Positions 45,510 through 53,371 of a stretch of DNA of 64,000 nucleotides are shown piece by piece; positions within the stretch are counted from its first letter, which is position 1; every line of letters starts with the position of its first letter. The DNA comes from Sphingomonas sp. SUN019. GTDB lineage: Bacteria > Pseudomonadota > Alphaproteobacteria > Sphingomonadales > Sphingomonadaceae. Where the stretch lies: positions 3,743,234 through 3,807,233 of the forward strand of contig NZ_CP096971.1 of NCBI RefSeq assembly GCF_024758705.1, read 5' to 3'. Position numbers and translations under genes: made by a program. Under the pieces are notes generated by a model. That model worked only from the letters and a program-made list of their open reading frames with translations. It was not told the origin of the DNA and made no database searches.

Positions 45510-46907
45510 TTAGCGTGCGGAGAGGTGCAATCGCAAGCCGTTCTTCGGGCGAAGCGTCAGGCGGCTGACGGGTTCGGGTTTGTCGCCGTCCACTGCGGAA
45601 AGGTCGAACGCGCGGACCATCGCCGCGATCACCACCATTGCCTCCTGCGTCGCGAAGCCTGCGCCGACGCAGACGCGCGGGCCCTGGCCGAAGGGGAGGT
45701 ACGCGTCCTTGACGCTCGCCTTGTTGGCCGGATCGTCGAAGCGGGCGGGGTCGAAGGCGTGCGGGCAGGGCCAATGGTCGCGATTGCGCTGGATCAGCCA
45801 CGGCGACACGACCAGCATCGCACCCGCCGGCAGGGTCTTGTCACGGAATTGCGTAGGACATGTCACCTCGCGCGGCAGGAAGCTGACCGGGGGGTACAGC
45901 CTGAGCGCCTCGCGGAAGACGTTGCGCGTCATCGTCATCCGCTTCAGCGCGTCGGCGGTCGTGGGCTCTGCGGCCTCGGCGCGCACCGCGTCCTGCGTCG
46001 CGCGATCCTCGGCCAGGCAATATAGCGCCCAGCACATCGCGCTGGCCGAGGTCTCATGCCCGGCCAGGAAGATCGTCGAAACCTGTTCCATCACGCCGGT
46101 CAACGTGAACGGTGCCCCGGTCTGCGGGTGACGGGCGTCGAGCAGACCCTGCAGGATATCGTCGTGCGCTCGCTCCCCCCGTGCGTGATAGGCGTCGTAC
46201 CGGTCGCGGACGATCTCTGCGAACGCGGCATGGATATCGCGCGCCGCACGCCGCGATGCGGCCATGTAACCCAGCGTCGGCAGGCGATAGAAGCGCAGCA
46301 TCGACGCCGATTGCGCATGGCGCTGAAACCGGTGGAATCCTCGGTAGATCTGCTCCGCGCGGTGCGCATCCAGCCGGATCGAGAACAACGTGCGGAAGAT
46401 GACGTCGGCGGCGACGTGGGTCATCAGCGGATCAAGATCGACCGGCTGGCTCAGGTCGAGCGCTGCGATCCGTGCGACGATGTCGTCGGCGGCGTCCTGC
46501 ATCATCGCCAGCGTGCGGCCCGACGCGGTATGCTGGAACACGCGATTGACCATCGCGCGCTGTTGTTGCCAATCGTCGCCATTGGCGGAAAACACGCTGT
46601 TGCCGATCGCGGGATCGAGCGTCTGGACGAGCAACCGGTGCTTCGGAAACTCGCGCCACCCGTCCATGATCCGCTTCACCAGCGGCGGATCGTTGGCGAT
46701 GTACATATGCAGGCCGGGAGTGTGGATCTCCCCCATCTTCATCGTGTAGCTTTTCGCGAACAGCACGTGGATCCACGAATTCCAGCCACGGACGAAGCGC
46801 CGGAACAGCGACGATTTCGTCGGATGCGGATCGGGGTAGGGGGGCACGAAGCGCCCGTCGATCACCGCGCCGCCGATGTTGGCCTGCTTCACCCTCCCTC
46901 GCCTCAT
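45510..46907 (-). CDS. cytochrome P450
   Basis: A 465-aa soluble heme monooxygenase, substrate unknown. The I-helix motif is AGHETSASA, the ExxR motif is EALRLYPPVSFLPR, and the heme loop FGQGPRVCVGAGFA has the ligand Cys at about residue 412. ATG 46907 overlaps the stop of the upstream membrane hydrolase; GTG 46892 is a possible later start. Eukaryotic-like CYP features (long N-terminal region, PPVSFLPR) suggest fatty acid or terpenoid hydroxylation, as inference. Redox partner genes are not in the window. Confidence 0.93.
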   Translation of the reverse strand: MRRGRVKQANIGGAVIDGRFVPPYPDPHPTKSSLFRRFVRGWNSWIHVLFAKSYTMKMGEIHTPGLHMYIANDPPLVKRIMDGWREFPKHRLLVQTLDPAIGNSVFSANGDDWQQQRAMVNRVFQHTASGRTLAMMQDAADDIVARIAALDLSQPVDLDPLMTHVAADVIFRTLFSIRLDAHRAEQIYRGFHRFQRHAQSASMLRFYRLPTLGYMAASRRAARDIHAAFAEIVRDRYDAYHARGERAHDDILQGLLDARHPQTGAPFTLTGVMEQVSTIFLAGHETSASAMCWALYCLAEDRATQDAVRAEAAEPTTADALKRMTMTRNVFREALRLYPPVSFLPREVTCPTQFRDKTLPAGAMLVVSPWLIQRNRDHWPCPHAFDPARFDDPANKASVKDAYLPFGQGPRVCVGAGFATQEAMVVIAAMVRAFDLSAVDGDKPEPVSRLTLRPKNGLRLHLSAR

Positions 46908-48031
46908 CCGATCGCGCGGAATTCGGCCACCGACTGATCGATCGTGCGCGGGCTGGCCATCAGGCTGGGATAGTCGATCGGCGATACGCGGTCGCCCGTG
47001 CGCAGATAATCGAAGTGGATTTCGTATTTGTTGGCATAGCCCTTGTGATAGGTCGCGGGCTCGTAGAACAGATGGAATCTGGGGGAGAGCAATTCCATCC
47101 GCGGCCGCGCTTCGGCCCCGACGATCAGCATCGGATTGACCCCGAAATAGGCCGCGCCATCGGGGGGCGATCCGACGTCGATCCAGCGGAAATCGTGCGT
47201 GCCGAGGCGGCGCAACTCGCCGTGAAAGCGGGTCGCGTCGCGACGGCAGGCGATCAGCGGAATGCAATGCCCCATCGTGACCAGCGCGAAGTTCGCGGGC
47301 AGCGGACCGGGCATCCGATCGAGCAGGCGATTCATCAGCGATACCGCCAGGATCGAGCCGTTGCTGTGCGTGATCAGCAGCACCTCGTCCCACGCGCCAT
47401 CGAGTTCGCCGACGATCTCGTCCGCAAATTCGTCCAGCCGCGCGTCGACCGCGGCCTGTGTCGCGCCGTCCGCGCTCAGTTCGCCGTTGAAGATGAAGAA
47501 GCGCAGCAGCCACGGCGCATGCACGCGGGTGAGAAGAGGCCGCGCGAGCAGCACGCCTGCGACCAACCCGATCAGCAGCGCCACCCACCACGGCAGCCAG
47601 ATCGCGGCGATGCCCCAGACCGGCAGCGCGATCAGCAACGGCAGCAGGATCGTCAGGATCGGCGGATAGAACAGCGTGATCAGCGGCGCGATCCCGAGCG
47701 CCTTCGCCTTCGCCATGTCCAGGTTGCGCGCGATGCCGCGATAGTAGCCGATTGCGCGCGCCGCGAGCGCCAGCGGATTGCGGATCCACGCCGCGCTGAC
47801 GATGTCTTCCCAGCGCAGGAAGCTGTATTCGGTGGTGACGTCGCGCGTTTCGTTGCGGATCGTCCAGTCGCTGCGGATCGCGGATTTCTTGCGGCGGCGC
47901 GATTGCGTGGCGACCTCGCCGGTCTTGTCCGACCAGCGCGCCATCTGTTCGGCGAGCAATTGCTGATAGAACCGGACGCCGCGCGGATCGAAGCCGCCGA
48001 CGTAGAAGACTTTCCGCTTGAACCCCGCCAT
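46904..48031 (-). CDS. membrane-embedded serine hydrolase-like protein
   Basis: A 375-aa protein starting MAGFKRKVFYVGGFDPRGVR. Two or three hydrophobic segments in the middle (PPILTILLPLLIALPVWGIA, WWVALLIGLVAGVLL) anchor it in the membrane. A nucleophile-elbow-like sequence LLITHSNGSILAVSL, with Ser in the HSNGS position, resembles lipases/esterases; a His is in the C-terminal HKGYANKYEIHFDY part. I do not recognise a named family. It is coupled to the P450 and diverges from the PLA2-like gene, so these genes may act on a lipid. Confidence 0.7.
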   Translation of the reverse strand: MAGFKRKVFYVGGFDPRGVRFYQQLLAEQMARWSDKTGEVATQSRRRKKSAIRSDWTIRNETRDVTTEYSFLRWEDIVSAAWIRNPLALAARAIGYYRGIARNLDMAKAKALGIAPLITLFYPPILTILLPLLIALPVWGIAAIWLPWWVALLIGLVAGVLLARPLLTRVHAPWLLRFFIFNGELSADGATQAAVDARLDEFADEIVGELDGAWDEVLLITHSNGSILAVSLMNRLLDRMPGPLPANFALVTMGHCIPLIACRRDATRFHGELRRLGTHDFRWIDVGSPPDGAAYFGVNPMLIVGAEARPRMELLSPRFHLFYEPATYHKGYANKYEIHFDYLRTGDRVSPIDYPSLMASPRTIDQSVAEFRAIG

Positions 48032-48052
48032 GCCCGAACCCTAGACGATCGC

Positions 48053-48346
48053 ATGGCGAACGGGGAACGAAATTACTGCTTCTTTCTCGATGCTCACAAA
48101 TACAATCGCAATGCCGGCTGCCGCCGCCACGACAACCTTTACGGCATCGCGGGAGGCGGGACCGAGCAGGATCGTTGGCGGGTCGACCGGGAGTTCCTGG
48201 CGTATATGCGCGCGCAGGGCGATCCGATGGCGCTGCCGTCGTGGATCGGTTGCGTGCTGTTCGGCTGGTTCTTCTGGAATTATCATTCCGGCCGCTGGCC
48301 GTGGCGCGGGCAGTTGCTGCGCCGGTTCGTGAAGGCGAAATCATGA
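48053..48346 (+). CDS. small phospholipase A2-like protein
   Basis: A 97-aa protein whose centre contains NAGCRRHDNLYG, the CxxHDxxY active-site motif of phospholipase A2 (His26, Asp27, Tyr30), with a second acidic residue D45 in WRVDREFLAYM that could complete the catalytic pair. A single hydrophobic segment (about 62-80) follows. No signal peptide is visible, unlike secreted PLA2s. ATG 48053 overlaps no upstream gene, and its stop overlaps the kdsA ATG, so it is the first gene of a small kdsA operon. Function in capsule or lipid remodelling is inferred. Confidence 0.65.
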   Translation: MANGERNYCFFLDAHKYNRNAGCRRHDNLYGIAGGGTEQDRWRVDREFLAYMRAQGDPMALPSWIGCVLFGWFFWNYHSGRWPWRGQLLRRFVKAKS

Positions 48347-49170
48347 CCGACGTCAGCGTGCGCGAGGTGACGTTCGGCAATGCGCGGCCGTTCGTGCTGG
48401 TCAGCGGGCCGTGTCAGATCGAGAGCCGCGACCATGCGCTGCGGCTGGCCGAGGCGCTGTCGGGCATGGCGCGCGCGGGCGGCGTGCCGTTCGTGTTCAA
48501 ATCGTCGTTCGACAAGGCCAACCGCACGTCGGTGAGCGGGCGGCGCGGGGTGGGGATCGACGAGGGGCTGCGCATCCTGTCCGATATTCGTGGGCTCCTC
48601 GGCTGCCCGGTGCTGACCGACATCCACACCGCCGAACAGGCCGCGCCCGCCGCGCAGGCGGTCGATATCCTGCAGATCCCCGCGTTTCTGTGCCGCCAGA
48701 CCGACCTGCTGGTCGCGGCGGGCAAGACCGGGGCTGTGGTGAACGTGAAGAAGGGCCAGTTCCTCGCGCCGTGGGACATGGCGGCGGTGGCGGAGAAGAT
48801 CGCCTCGACCGGCAATGAGCGCATCATCCTGACCGAACGCGGCGCGAGCTTCGGGTACAATACGCTGGTCAGCGACCTGCGCGCGCTGCCGATCATGGCG
48901 CGGACCGGGTATCCGGTGATGTACGACGCGACGCACTCGGTGCAGGCCCCCGGGGGCTTGGGCGGCGCATCGGGCGGCGACCGGGCTTTTGCGCCAATGC
49001 TGGCGCGCGCGGCGGTCGCGGCCGGCGTCGCGGCGGTGTTCGCGGAGGCGCACGACGACCCCGACAACGCGCCGTCGGACGGCCCGGTGATGCTGCCGCT
49101 GGAATGGATGCCGGGGCTGATCGCGACGCTGAAGCGCATCGATGCGGTGGTGAAGGGGGCGGAAGGCTAA
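48343..49170 (+). CDS. kdsA: 3-deoxy-8-phosphooctulonate synthase
   Basis: Condenses arabinose 5-phosphate with phosphoenolpyruvate to Kdo-8-phosphate, the first committed Kdo step. The 275-aa protein has LVSGPCQIESRDHAL, FKSSFDKANRTS, the PEP/metal motif VLTDIHTAEQ, and the DATHSVQAPGG segment. It belongs with kdsB and kdsD/kpsF across the methyltransferase gap. In sphingomonads that lack standard LPS, the Kdo is probably for the capsule linker. Confidence 0.96.
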   Translation: MTDVSVREVTFGNARPFVLVSGPCQIESRDHALRLAEALSGMARAGGVPFVFKSSFDKANRTSVSGRRGVGIDEGLRILSDIRGLLGCPVLTDIHTAEQAAPAAQAVDILQIPAFLCRQTDLLVAAGKTGAVVNVKKGQFLAPWDMAAVAEKIASTGNERIILTERGASFGYNTLVSDLRALPIMARTGYPVMYDATHSVQAPGGLGGASGGDRAFAPMLARAAVAAGVAAVFAEAHDDPDNAPSDGPVMLPLEWMPGLIATLKRIDAVVKGAEG

Positions 49171-49715
49171 GGCTTTCACCGTCCCGCTAGGGGCACCAAA
49201 AGTCACGGTAAAGTCCCACCTGTGCGCGCTCGGTCGATCGTGGTCCGACGCGGCCGTGGATTGAACCGAAGTTCACACAAGTTCACACGAGATGGGCCGC
49301 CCAAATGGCCCTGAAGACTATTTGAGCGAGCGTGTTTGAATGACCGTGTGGCCAGAGCGCGGCGCTTGTCCGAATGTTGAGAATGTTGAAACGCTGGCGT
49401 TGTTTTGCCGCCGCGGATGAGCGCGTTCGTGCTGGAAGAAATTGACGAAGTGAAAGAGCGTTTGCGAGCCTGCGGCCCATACCAGAGCGTCTTCATGTAG
49501 GAAAACGCGTCGTCCGATCCGAGGCAAATTTATGACGGTCATAAGAGAGGTAGACGTGGTGACGGTGTGACTGGGCGGTCAGGGGTGGCTATGGAAAAAA
49601 TTGCCGGTCTCACCTCAAAGAACGTCGTCACGACAAAGATAAATTGTTGTATTTGCTATCTTTACTGGTAGCGAAAGTGATGACAAAAGCACGGCGGGCA
49701 TCGATCGGGGGATCC
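49171..49715. other. 545-bp gap between kdsA and the methyltransferase
   Basis: No supported gene. It holds copy B of the 20-bp GTGTGAACTT tandem motif (49269-49288). Its open frames on both strands have no recognisable content; a 27-aa frame ending VFM near 49498 is unlikely to be real. Base composition falls towards its right end, which may mark the edge of an acquired segment. The methyltransferase promoter should lie in its last 100 bp. Confidence 0.6.
49269..49288 (-). repeat. 20-bp tandem motif GTGTGAACTT x2, copy B
   Basis: On the plus strand this reads AAGTTCACACAAGTTCACAC, the exact reverse complement of copy A at 26675-26694, about 22.6 kb away. Confidence 0.7.
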
Positions 49716-50510
49716 ATGAGTATTTTTGAAGAAATTGTGACGCGTTGCGACGGTATGCTCTCGCCCGCCGCCTATCAGGCACTTTATGAAGCTGGGCGTC
49801 GTGGCGGATTGATCGTCGAGGTTGGCACTGCGCTGGGCGCGGCGACTGTGGCGTTGGCGCTTGGACTGAAGGATTCCGGCCGTCCCGGGCGAGTCATAAG
49901 CTTCGATCCAATGTTGGGCGGACCTCGTCGCCAGATATCGACATCTTCGGCGCGGGTCGATCACATTACGGAAAGCCTGCGGCATTTCGCGGTCGACGAG
50001 TTCGTTACGCTGGTAACGTCGACGCTTCCGGATGGTCTGGGCAGAATTCCGGCGGATGAAAAGATCTCGGTGTTGGTGATTGACGCGGATGGCCGGATCG
50101 ATCGCGATCTGATCGCCGTATATGACATGGTCGAGGCTGGCGGGATGATAATCGTCGACGATGTTCTGGACAAGGTTCGTTTGAGAAAAAGTGGAAACAG
50201 CAAGTACAGGATAGACGCAAAAATGCGGCTATCCTATTTGTTGGTGAAGATATTGGAGGATGACAGGTTCATCTCTCCTATGTTTGCGGTGGGCAATACA
50301 TATTTTGGTGAAAAGCCTTATCTCTTCAACGCGCCGATCGACCCGATAAGAATGCTTGAAGGCTATCGGCAGATAGTATTTTGTGATGCGCGCATGTCCA
50401 AGGGCCAGATGATGCGGTATCGAATTTTGAGGCTCGCCGAGCGTCACATGCCGCGCCAGCTTCAACATGCGCGTATGATGTATCGAAGGCGGGTTGAAGC
50501 CACGCAGTAG
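49716..50510 (+). CDS. class I SAM-dependent methyltransferase, AT-rich
   Basis: A 264-aa protein. The SAM-binding motif I is LIVEVGTALGAATVALALGL, followed by RVISFDPM and the acidic motif VLVIDADGRIDRDLI, as in Methyltransferase_24-type enzymes that modify sugars. ATG 49716 has GGGGGA upstream. I counted 43% G+C in 50161-50340, against 68% in the first full line of kdsA, and codons are less GC-biased than in its neighbours. This suggests acquisition by transfer. Placement between kdsA and kdsB hints at modification of the capsule. Confidence 0.8.
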   Translation: MSIFEEIVTRCDGMLSPAAYQALYEAGRRGGLIVEVGTALGAATVALALGLKDSGRPGRVISFDPMLGGPRRQISTSSARVDHITESLRHFAVDEFVTLVTSTLPDGLGRIPADEKISVLVIDADGRIDRDLIAVYDMVEAGGMIIVDDVLDKVRLRKSGNSKYRIDAKMRLSYLLVKILEDDRFISPMFAVGNTYFGEKPYLFNAPIDPIRMLEGYRQIVFCDARMSKGQMMRYRILRLAERHMPRQLQHARMMYRRRVEATQ

Positions 50511-50575
50511 CAGTGATGATCGATCTGGGTGCTTCGCGTTGCTTTGGTTTTCGGGGAATTTTCAAGCGCATTGCT

Positions 50576-50690
50576 TTCCTCCCCCTCCGTCACGCTCCGC
50601 GCACCACAGTGTTGGGGCGCCCGTGCTCCCAGCACGGGCTTGGATTGCCGGGGGCAATCCAACCCGACACTCCCTGGCGGGGGAGGATTA
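50576..50690. repeat. GC-rich palindromic element with GGGGGAGGATTA end
   Basis: Ends TTTCCTCCCCC (50576-50586) and GGGGGAGGATTA (50679-50690) are inverted. Internal perfect hairpins CCCGTGCT/AGCACGGG (50620-50638) and GGATTGCC/GGCAATCC (50642-50660) each have a 3-bp loop. The end sequence matches the element at 43054-43171, so the two are related or share ends. It separates the methyltransferase from the phosphatase gene, which converge. Confidence 0.65.
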
Positions 50691-50711
50691 TGCGACGCAT
50701 AGCGTGGACCA

Positions 50712-51284
50712 TCAGTTTGGCCGTACATCCCAGCGATTGATTTCCGCCTTGCCGCCCTCCCATGACACCTCTCCGAAAGCCCCGGTTCGCAACTTCGCGG
50801 GCGGCAGGTCCAGCACCAAGCGCGCGTAGCGGGCGGCGCCGTTGCTGGTGACCAGCAGCGTGTCGCCGGGGGGTGGGGTGGTCAGCCAAGTGCGCCATGC
50901 CTCCAGCCGCGCTTCGGCGTCCACAGTCCAGCCGGGGGGCGGTTCGGCGTTCTCTTCCCATGCCCGCAACGCGGGTGCGCCGATGCGGGCGATGACTTGG
51001 GCTTCGGTGCGGTTTTCGTCGGGGCCGTGGTCGATTTCGCGGAGCCAGCCGGTTGGCTCGATCGTGCAATCGGGCGCGACGATCGCGGCGGTCTGGCGGG
51101 TGCGGAGGAGGGGGGAGCACAGGCAGCGGGCGAAGCGGACGCCGCGGGCGGCGAAATGAGCGGCGAGCGCTTCGGCCTGGGCGCGGCCGCTGTCGACCAG
51201 GGGCAGATCGGTGCGTGCGCCGATGCGGCGGGGTTCTTCGTGCGGTGCGAAAGTGTTGCCGTGGCGGACGATGAAGGCGCGCAT
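50712..51284 (-). CDS. histidine phosphatase family protein
   Basis: A 190-aa phosphoglycerate-mutase-like phosphatase. The phosphohistidine motif is IVRHGNT near the N-terminus, followed by LCSPLLRTRQTA and a Glu in LREIDHGPDE; the second His is replaced in LVTSNGAARY, where the family usually has His (SHG), so activity may be altered. Its ATG overlaps the kdsB stop. It could dephosphorylate Kdo-8-phosphate in place of kdsC, which is absent here; this is inference. Confidence 0.82.
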   Translation of the reverse strand: MRAFIVRHGNTFAPHEEPRRIGARTDLPLVDSGRAQAEALAAHFAARGVRFARCLCSPLLRTRQTAAIVAPDCTIEPTGWLREIDHGPDENRTEAQVIARIGAPALRAWEENAEPPPGWTVDAEARLEAWRTWLTTPPPGDTLLVTSNGAARYARLVLDLPPAKLRTGAFGEVSWEGGKAEINRWDVRPN

Positions 51285-52090
51285 CAGGTCAACGGGTCGC
51301 CGTGTTTGGCGATCAGCGCCTCGGCGCGGATGATGTCCTCCTCGGTATCGATGCCCGATATGTCGAAGCGGGCGGGGGCGACCTCGACCGTGGCGATCAT
51401 CTGGCCGAGTTCGAGCAGGCGCAGTTGTTCCAGACCCTCGAGCGATTCGAGCGCGGTCGGCGGGTGCGCCTCGAACGCCTCCAAGGCGGCCAAGCGATAG
51501 GCGTAGAGGCCGACGTGCCGCCAGACGGGGGAGGGGTCTCCCGTGGCGCGGAGGGCGGCTTCGTCGCGCATCGCGGGCAGGATCGTCTTCGAGAACCACA
51601 TCGCGCGGCCGTCGGGATGCCGCACGCAGGTGGTGCCGCTGAACGGCGCGGCCTGCTTGTGGGCGCGCAACGCGTCGAGCGCGGCCCAGTCGAGCCGGAC
51701 CACGGGGGTCGCGACATCGGCGTTGCCCATGCGCAACGCGGCGACGATCGCGGCGAGCGCGCCTTCGGGCTGGAACGGTGCGTCGCCCTGCAGGTTGACG
51801 ATGATCTCGGGCGATACCGGCTGGAGGTGCGCGGCGGCGAGGGCGCGGCCCGAGCCGGAGGCGATGGCGGGGTCGGTCAGCACCGCGTCGCACCCGACCA
51901 GTTCGGCGTGCGCGGCGATACGTTCGTCGTCGGTCGCGACCACCAGCGTTGCGGATGGTTCGTCGGCCAGCGCCCGCCGGGCGAGCGCGATCGTGCGGTG
52001 GAGCAGGCTGACGCCCGCGATCGTCCGCAGCGGCTTCATCGGCAGCCGCTTCGACGGGCCGCGCGCCGGGATGACGACGAGCAGGTTCAT
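51284..52090 (-). CDS. kdsB: 3-deoxy-manno-octulosonate cytidylyltransferase
   Basis: Activates Kdo with CTP to CMP-Kdo, the sugar donor for KpsC and KpsS. The 268-aa protein starts MNLLVVIPARGPSKRLPMKP, with the nucleotide-binding motif PARGPSKRLP. LVVATDDERI, NLQGDAPF and RHVGLYAYR follow. It sits 22 bp after kdsD/kpsF on the minus arm of the capsule locus. Confidence 0.96.
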   Translation of the reverse strand: MNLLVVIPARGPSKRLPMKPLRTIAGVSLLHRTIALARRALADEPSATLVVATDDERIAAHAELVGCDAVLTDPAIASGSGRALAAAHLQPVSPEIIVNLQGDAPFQPEGALAAIVAALRMGNADVATPVVRLDWAALDALRAHKQAAPFSGTTCVRHPDGRAMWFSKTILPAMRDEAALRATGDPSPVWRHVGLYAYRLAALEAFEAHPPTALESLEGLEQLRLLELGQMIATVEVAPARFDISGIDTEEDIIRAEALIAKHGDPLT

Positions 52091-52112
52091 GGCCGAAGCG
52101 CGGTAAGGCGGA

Positions 52113-53123
52113 TCAGGCGACGCCCGCGCGCAGAACGTCGTGCATGTGGACCGCGCCGACCAGCCGGTCGCCGTCGCGCACGAACAGCAGCAGCACGTTG
52201 CGTTCATGCATCTGGCGGACGGCCTCTGACGCCAGGTCGTCGGGGCTGATGATGAGCGGGGTCAGCGTCATGAACTGGCTGACCGGTTCGGACATGGCGC
52301 GTTCGCCGGTCACCGTGCGGCGGAGGTCGCCGTCGGTGAACACGCCGACCAGCCGCCCATCGTCATCGACCACCGCGGTGCCGCCGAGGCGCGCGCGCGT
52401 CATCTCGATCGTGGCGTCAAGCAACGACGCGTCGCCGCGCACGCGCGGCACGTCGGCCCCGCGCGCCATGACGTCGCGGACCTTCAGCAGGCGCGCGCCG
52501 AGGCGGCCGTTGGGATGGAATTTGTAGAAGTCCTCGGCCGAAAAGCCGCGGCGGTGCATCAAGGTGATCGCCAGCGCGTCGCCGAACACCAGTTGCACGG
52601 TGGTCGAGGTCGATGGCGTCAGTTCGATCGGGCACGCCTCGCGCACCGACGGCAGGCGGATGTGGAAATCGGCCGCCTTCGCGGCGGTGCTGTTGGCGCG
52701 GGTGGTGACGGTGACCGTGCTGATGCCGAAACGCTTGCAGTAGCGAAAAATCGACGCGAGTTCGGTGGTTTCGCCCGATCGCGTGATGATCAGGACGACA
52801 TCCTCTCCGGTGATCATGCCGAGATCGCCGTGTCCGGCCTCCGCCGGATGAAGATACATGGCGGGCGTGCCGGTCGACGTCAGCGTGGCGGTGATCTTTC
52901 GCGCGATGATCCCACTCTTGCCCATGCCGGCGACGATCACGCGCCCGCGCGATTCGCCGATCAGGTCGACCAGCCGGTCGAACCCGGCGGCGAATTCGGG
53001 TTCGTTGAAGCTAACCTCCAGCGCGCGCAGCCCGTCGGCCGCCAGCGCGACCGTCCGCGCCCCGACCGATTTGTCCGCCGCGCGCTTGCGGAACGATACC
53101 ACGCTGTCCGGCGTCATGTTCAT
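52113..53123 (-). CDS. kdsD: arabinose-5-phosphate isomerase (KdsD/KpsF)
   Basis: Interconverts ribulose 5-phosphate and arabinose 5-phosphate, precursor of Kdo, 336 aa. The SIS domain (about 45-185) has VAGMGKSGIIARKI, HPAEAGHGDLGMI and SRSGETTE (here TRSGETTE); two CBS domains fill the C-terminus (VDDDGRLVGVFTDGDLRR and RDGDRLVGAVHMHD). ATG 53123 is preceded by GGATCAGGTCG. Capsule loci usually carry this gene as kpsF. Confidence 0.95.
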   Translation of the reverse strand: MNMTPDSVVSFRKRAADKSVGARTVALAADGLRALEVSFNEPEFAAGFDRLVDLIGESRGRVIVAGMGKSGIIARKITATLTSTGTPAMYLHPAEAGHGDLGMITGEDVVLIITRSGETTELASIFRYCKRFGISTVTVTTRANSTAAKAADFHIRLPSVREACPIELTPSTSTTVQLVFGDALAITLMHRRGFSAEDFYKFHPNGRLGARLLKVRDVMARGADVPRVRGDASLLDATIEMTRARLGGTAVVDDDGRLVGVFTDGDLRRTVTGERAMSEPVSQFMTLTPLIISPDDLASEAVRQMHERNVLLLFVRDGDRLVGAVHMHDVLRAGVA

Positions 53124-53287
53124 CGACCTGATCCACCCTTTTCGCCGTCCGGCGTCCGCAGTCCGCAGGCGTCGGGCAGGCGATCCACGCGACCGCCGAT
53201 CCAGAGCGACATCCACGACCCTTTGCCCCCAAGGCTGGCGATTATGCGCCATCACCAAAGACGAGCACTAACCCGGATATAGTATTC

Positions 53288-53316
53288 GGACCGAAAAAGC
53301 AGCGTACTTTTCGTCC
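53288..53316. terminator. stem-loop between the export gene and kdsD
   Basis: GGACCGAAAAAG (53288-53299) pairs with CTTTTCGTCC (53307-53316) with two bulges around a 7-nt loop. It lies in the 248-bp gap between the export gene stop and the kdsD start and may end the upstream transcript; kdsD would then need a promoter in the same gap. Confidence 0.35.
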
Positions 53317-53371
53317 AAATTCGGGAAGCAATACGACGATCAGCCGGGGACAGTTCTGCGATCGAGCGGCG

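Noticed and set aside
46908..48380. 956-aa fusion containing the P450 and upstream frame
   Set aside because: The upstream frame is Arg-rich and antisense or shifted against the membrane hydrolase gene; P450 starts properly at 46907.
49190..49205. Possible tRNA 3' end fragment (CTAGGGGCACCA)
   Set aside because: Only about a dozen bases resemble an acceptor end, and no T-arm can be folded upstream.
49203..49496. 97-aa minus-strand frame in the kdsA-methyltransferase gap
   Set aside because: Composition and sequence are not protein-like, no SD is visible, and its C-terminal part is just the dispersed 20-mer read in frame.
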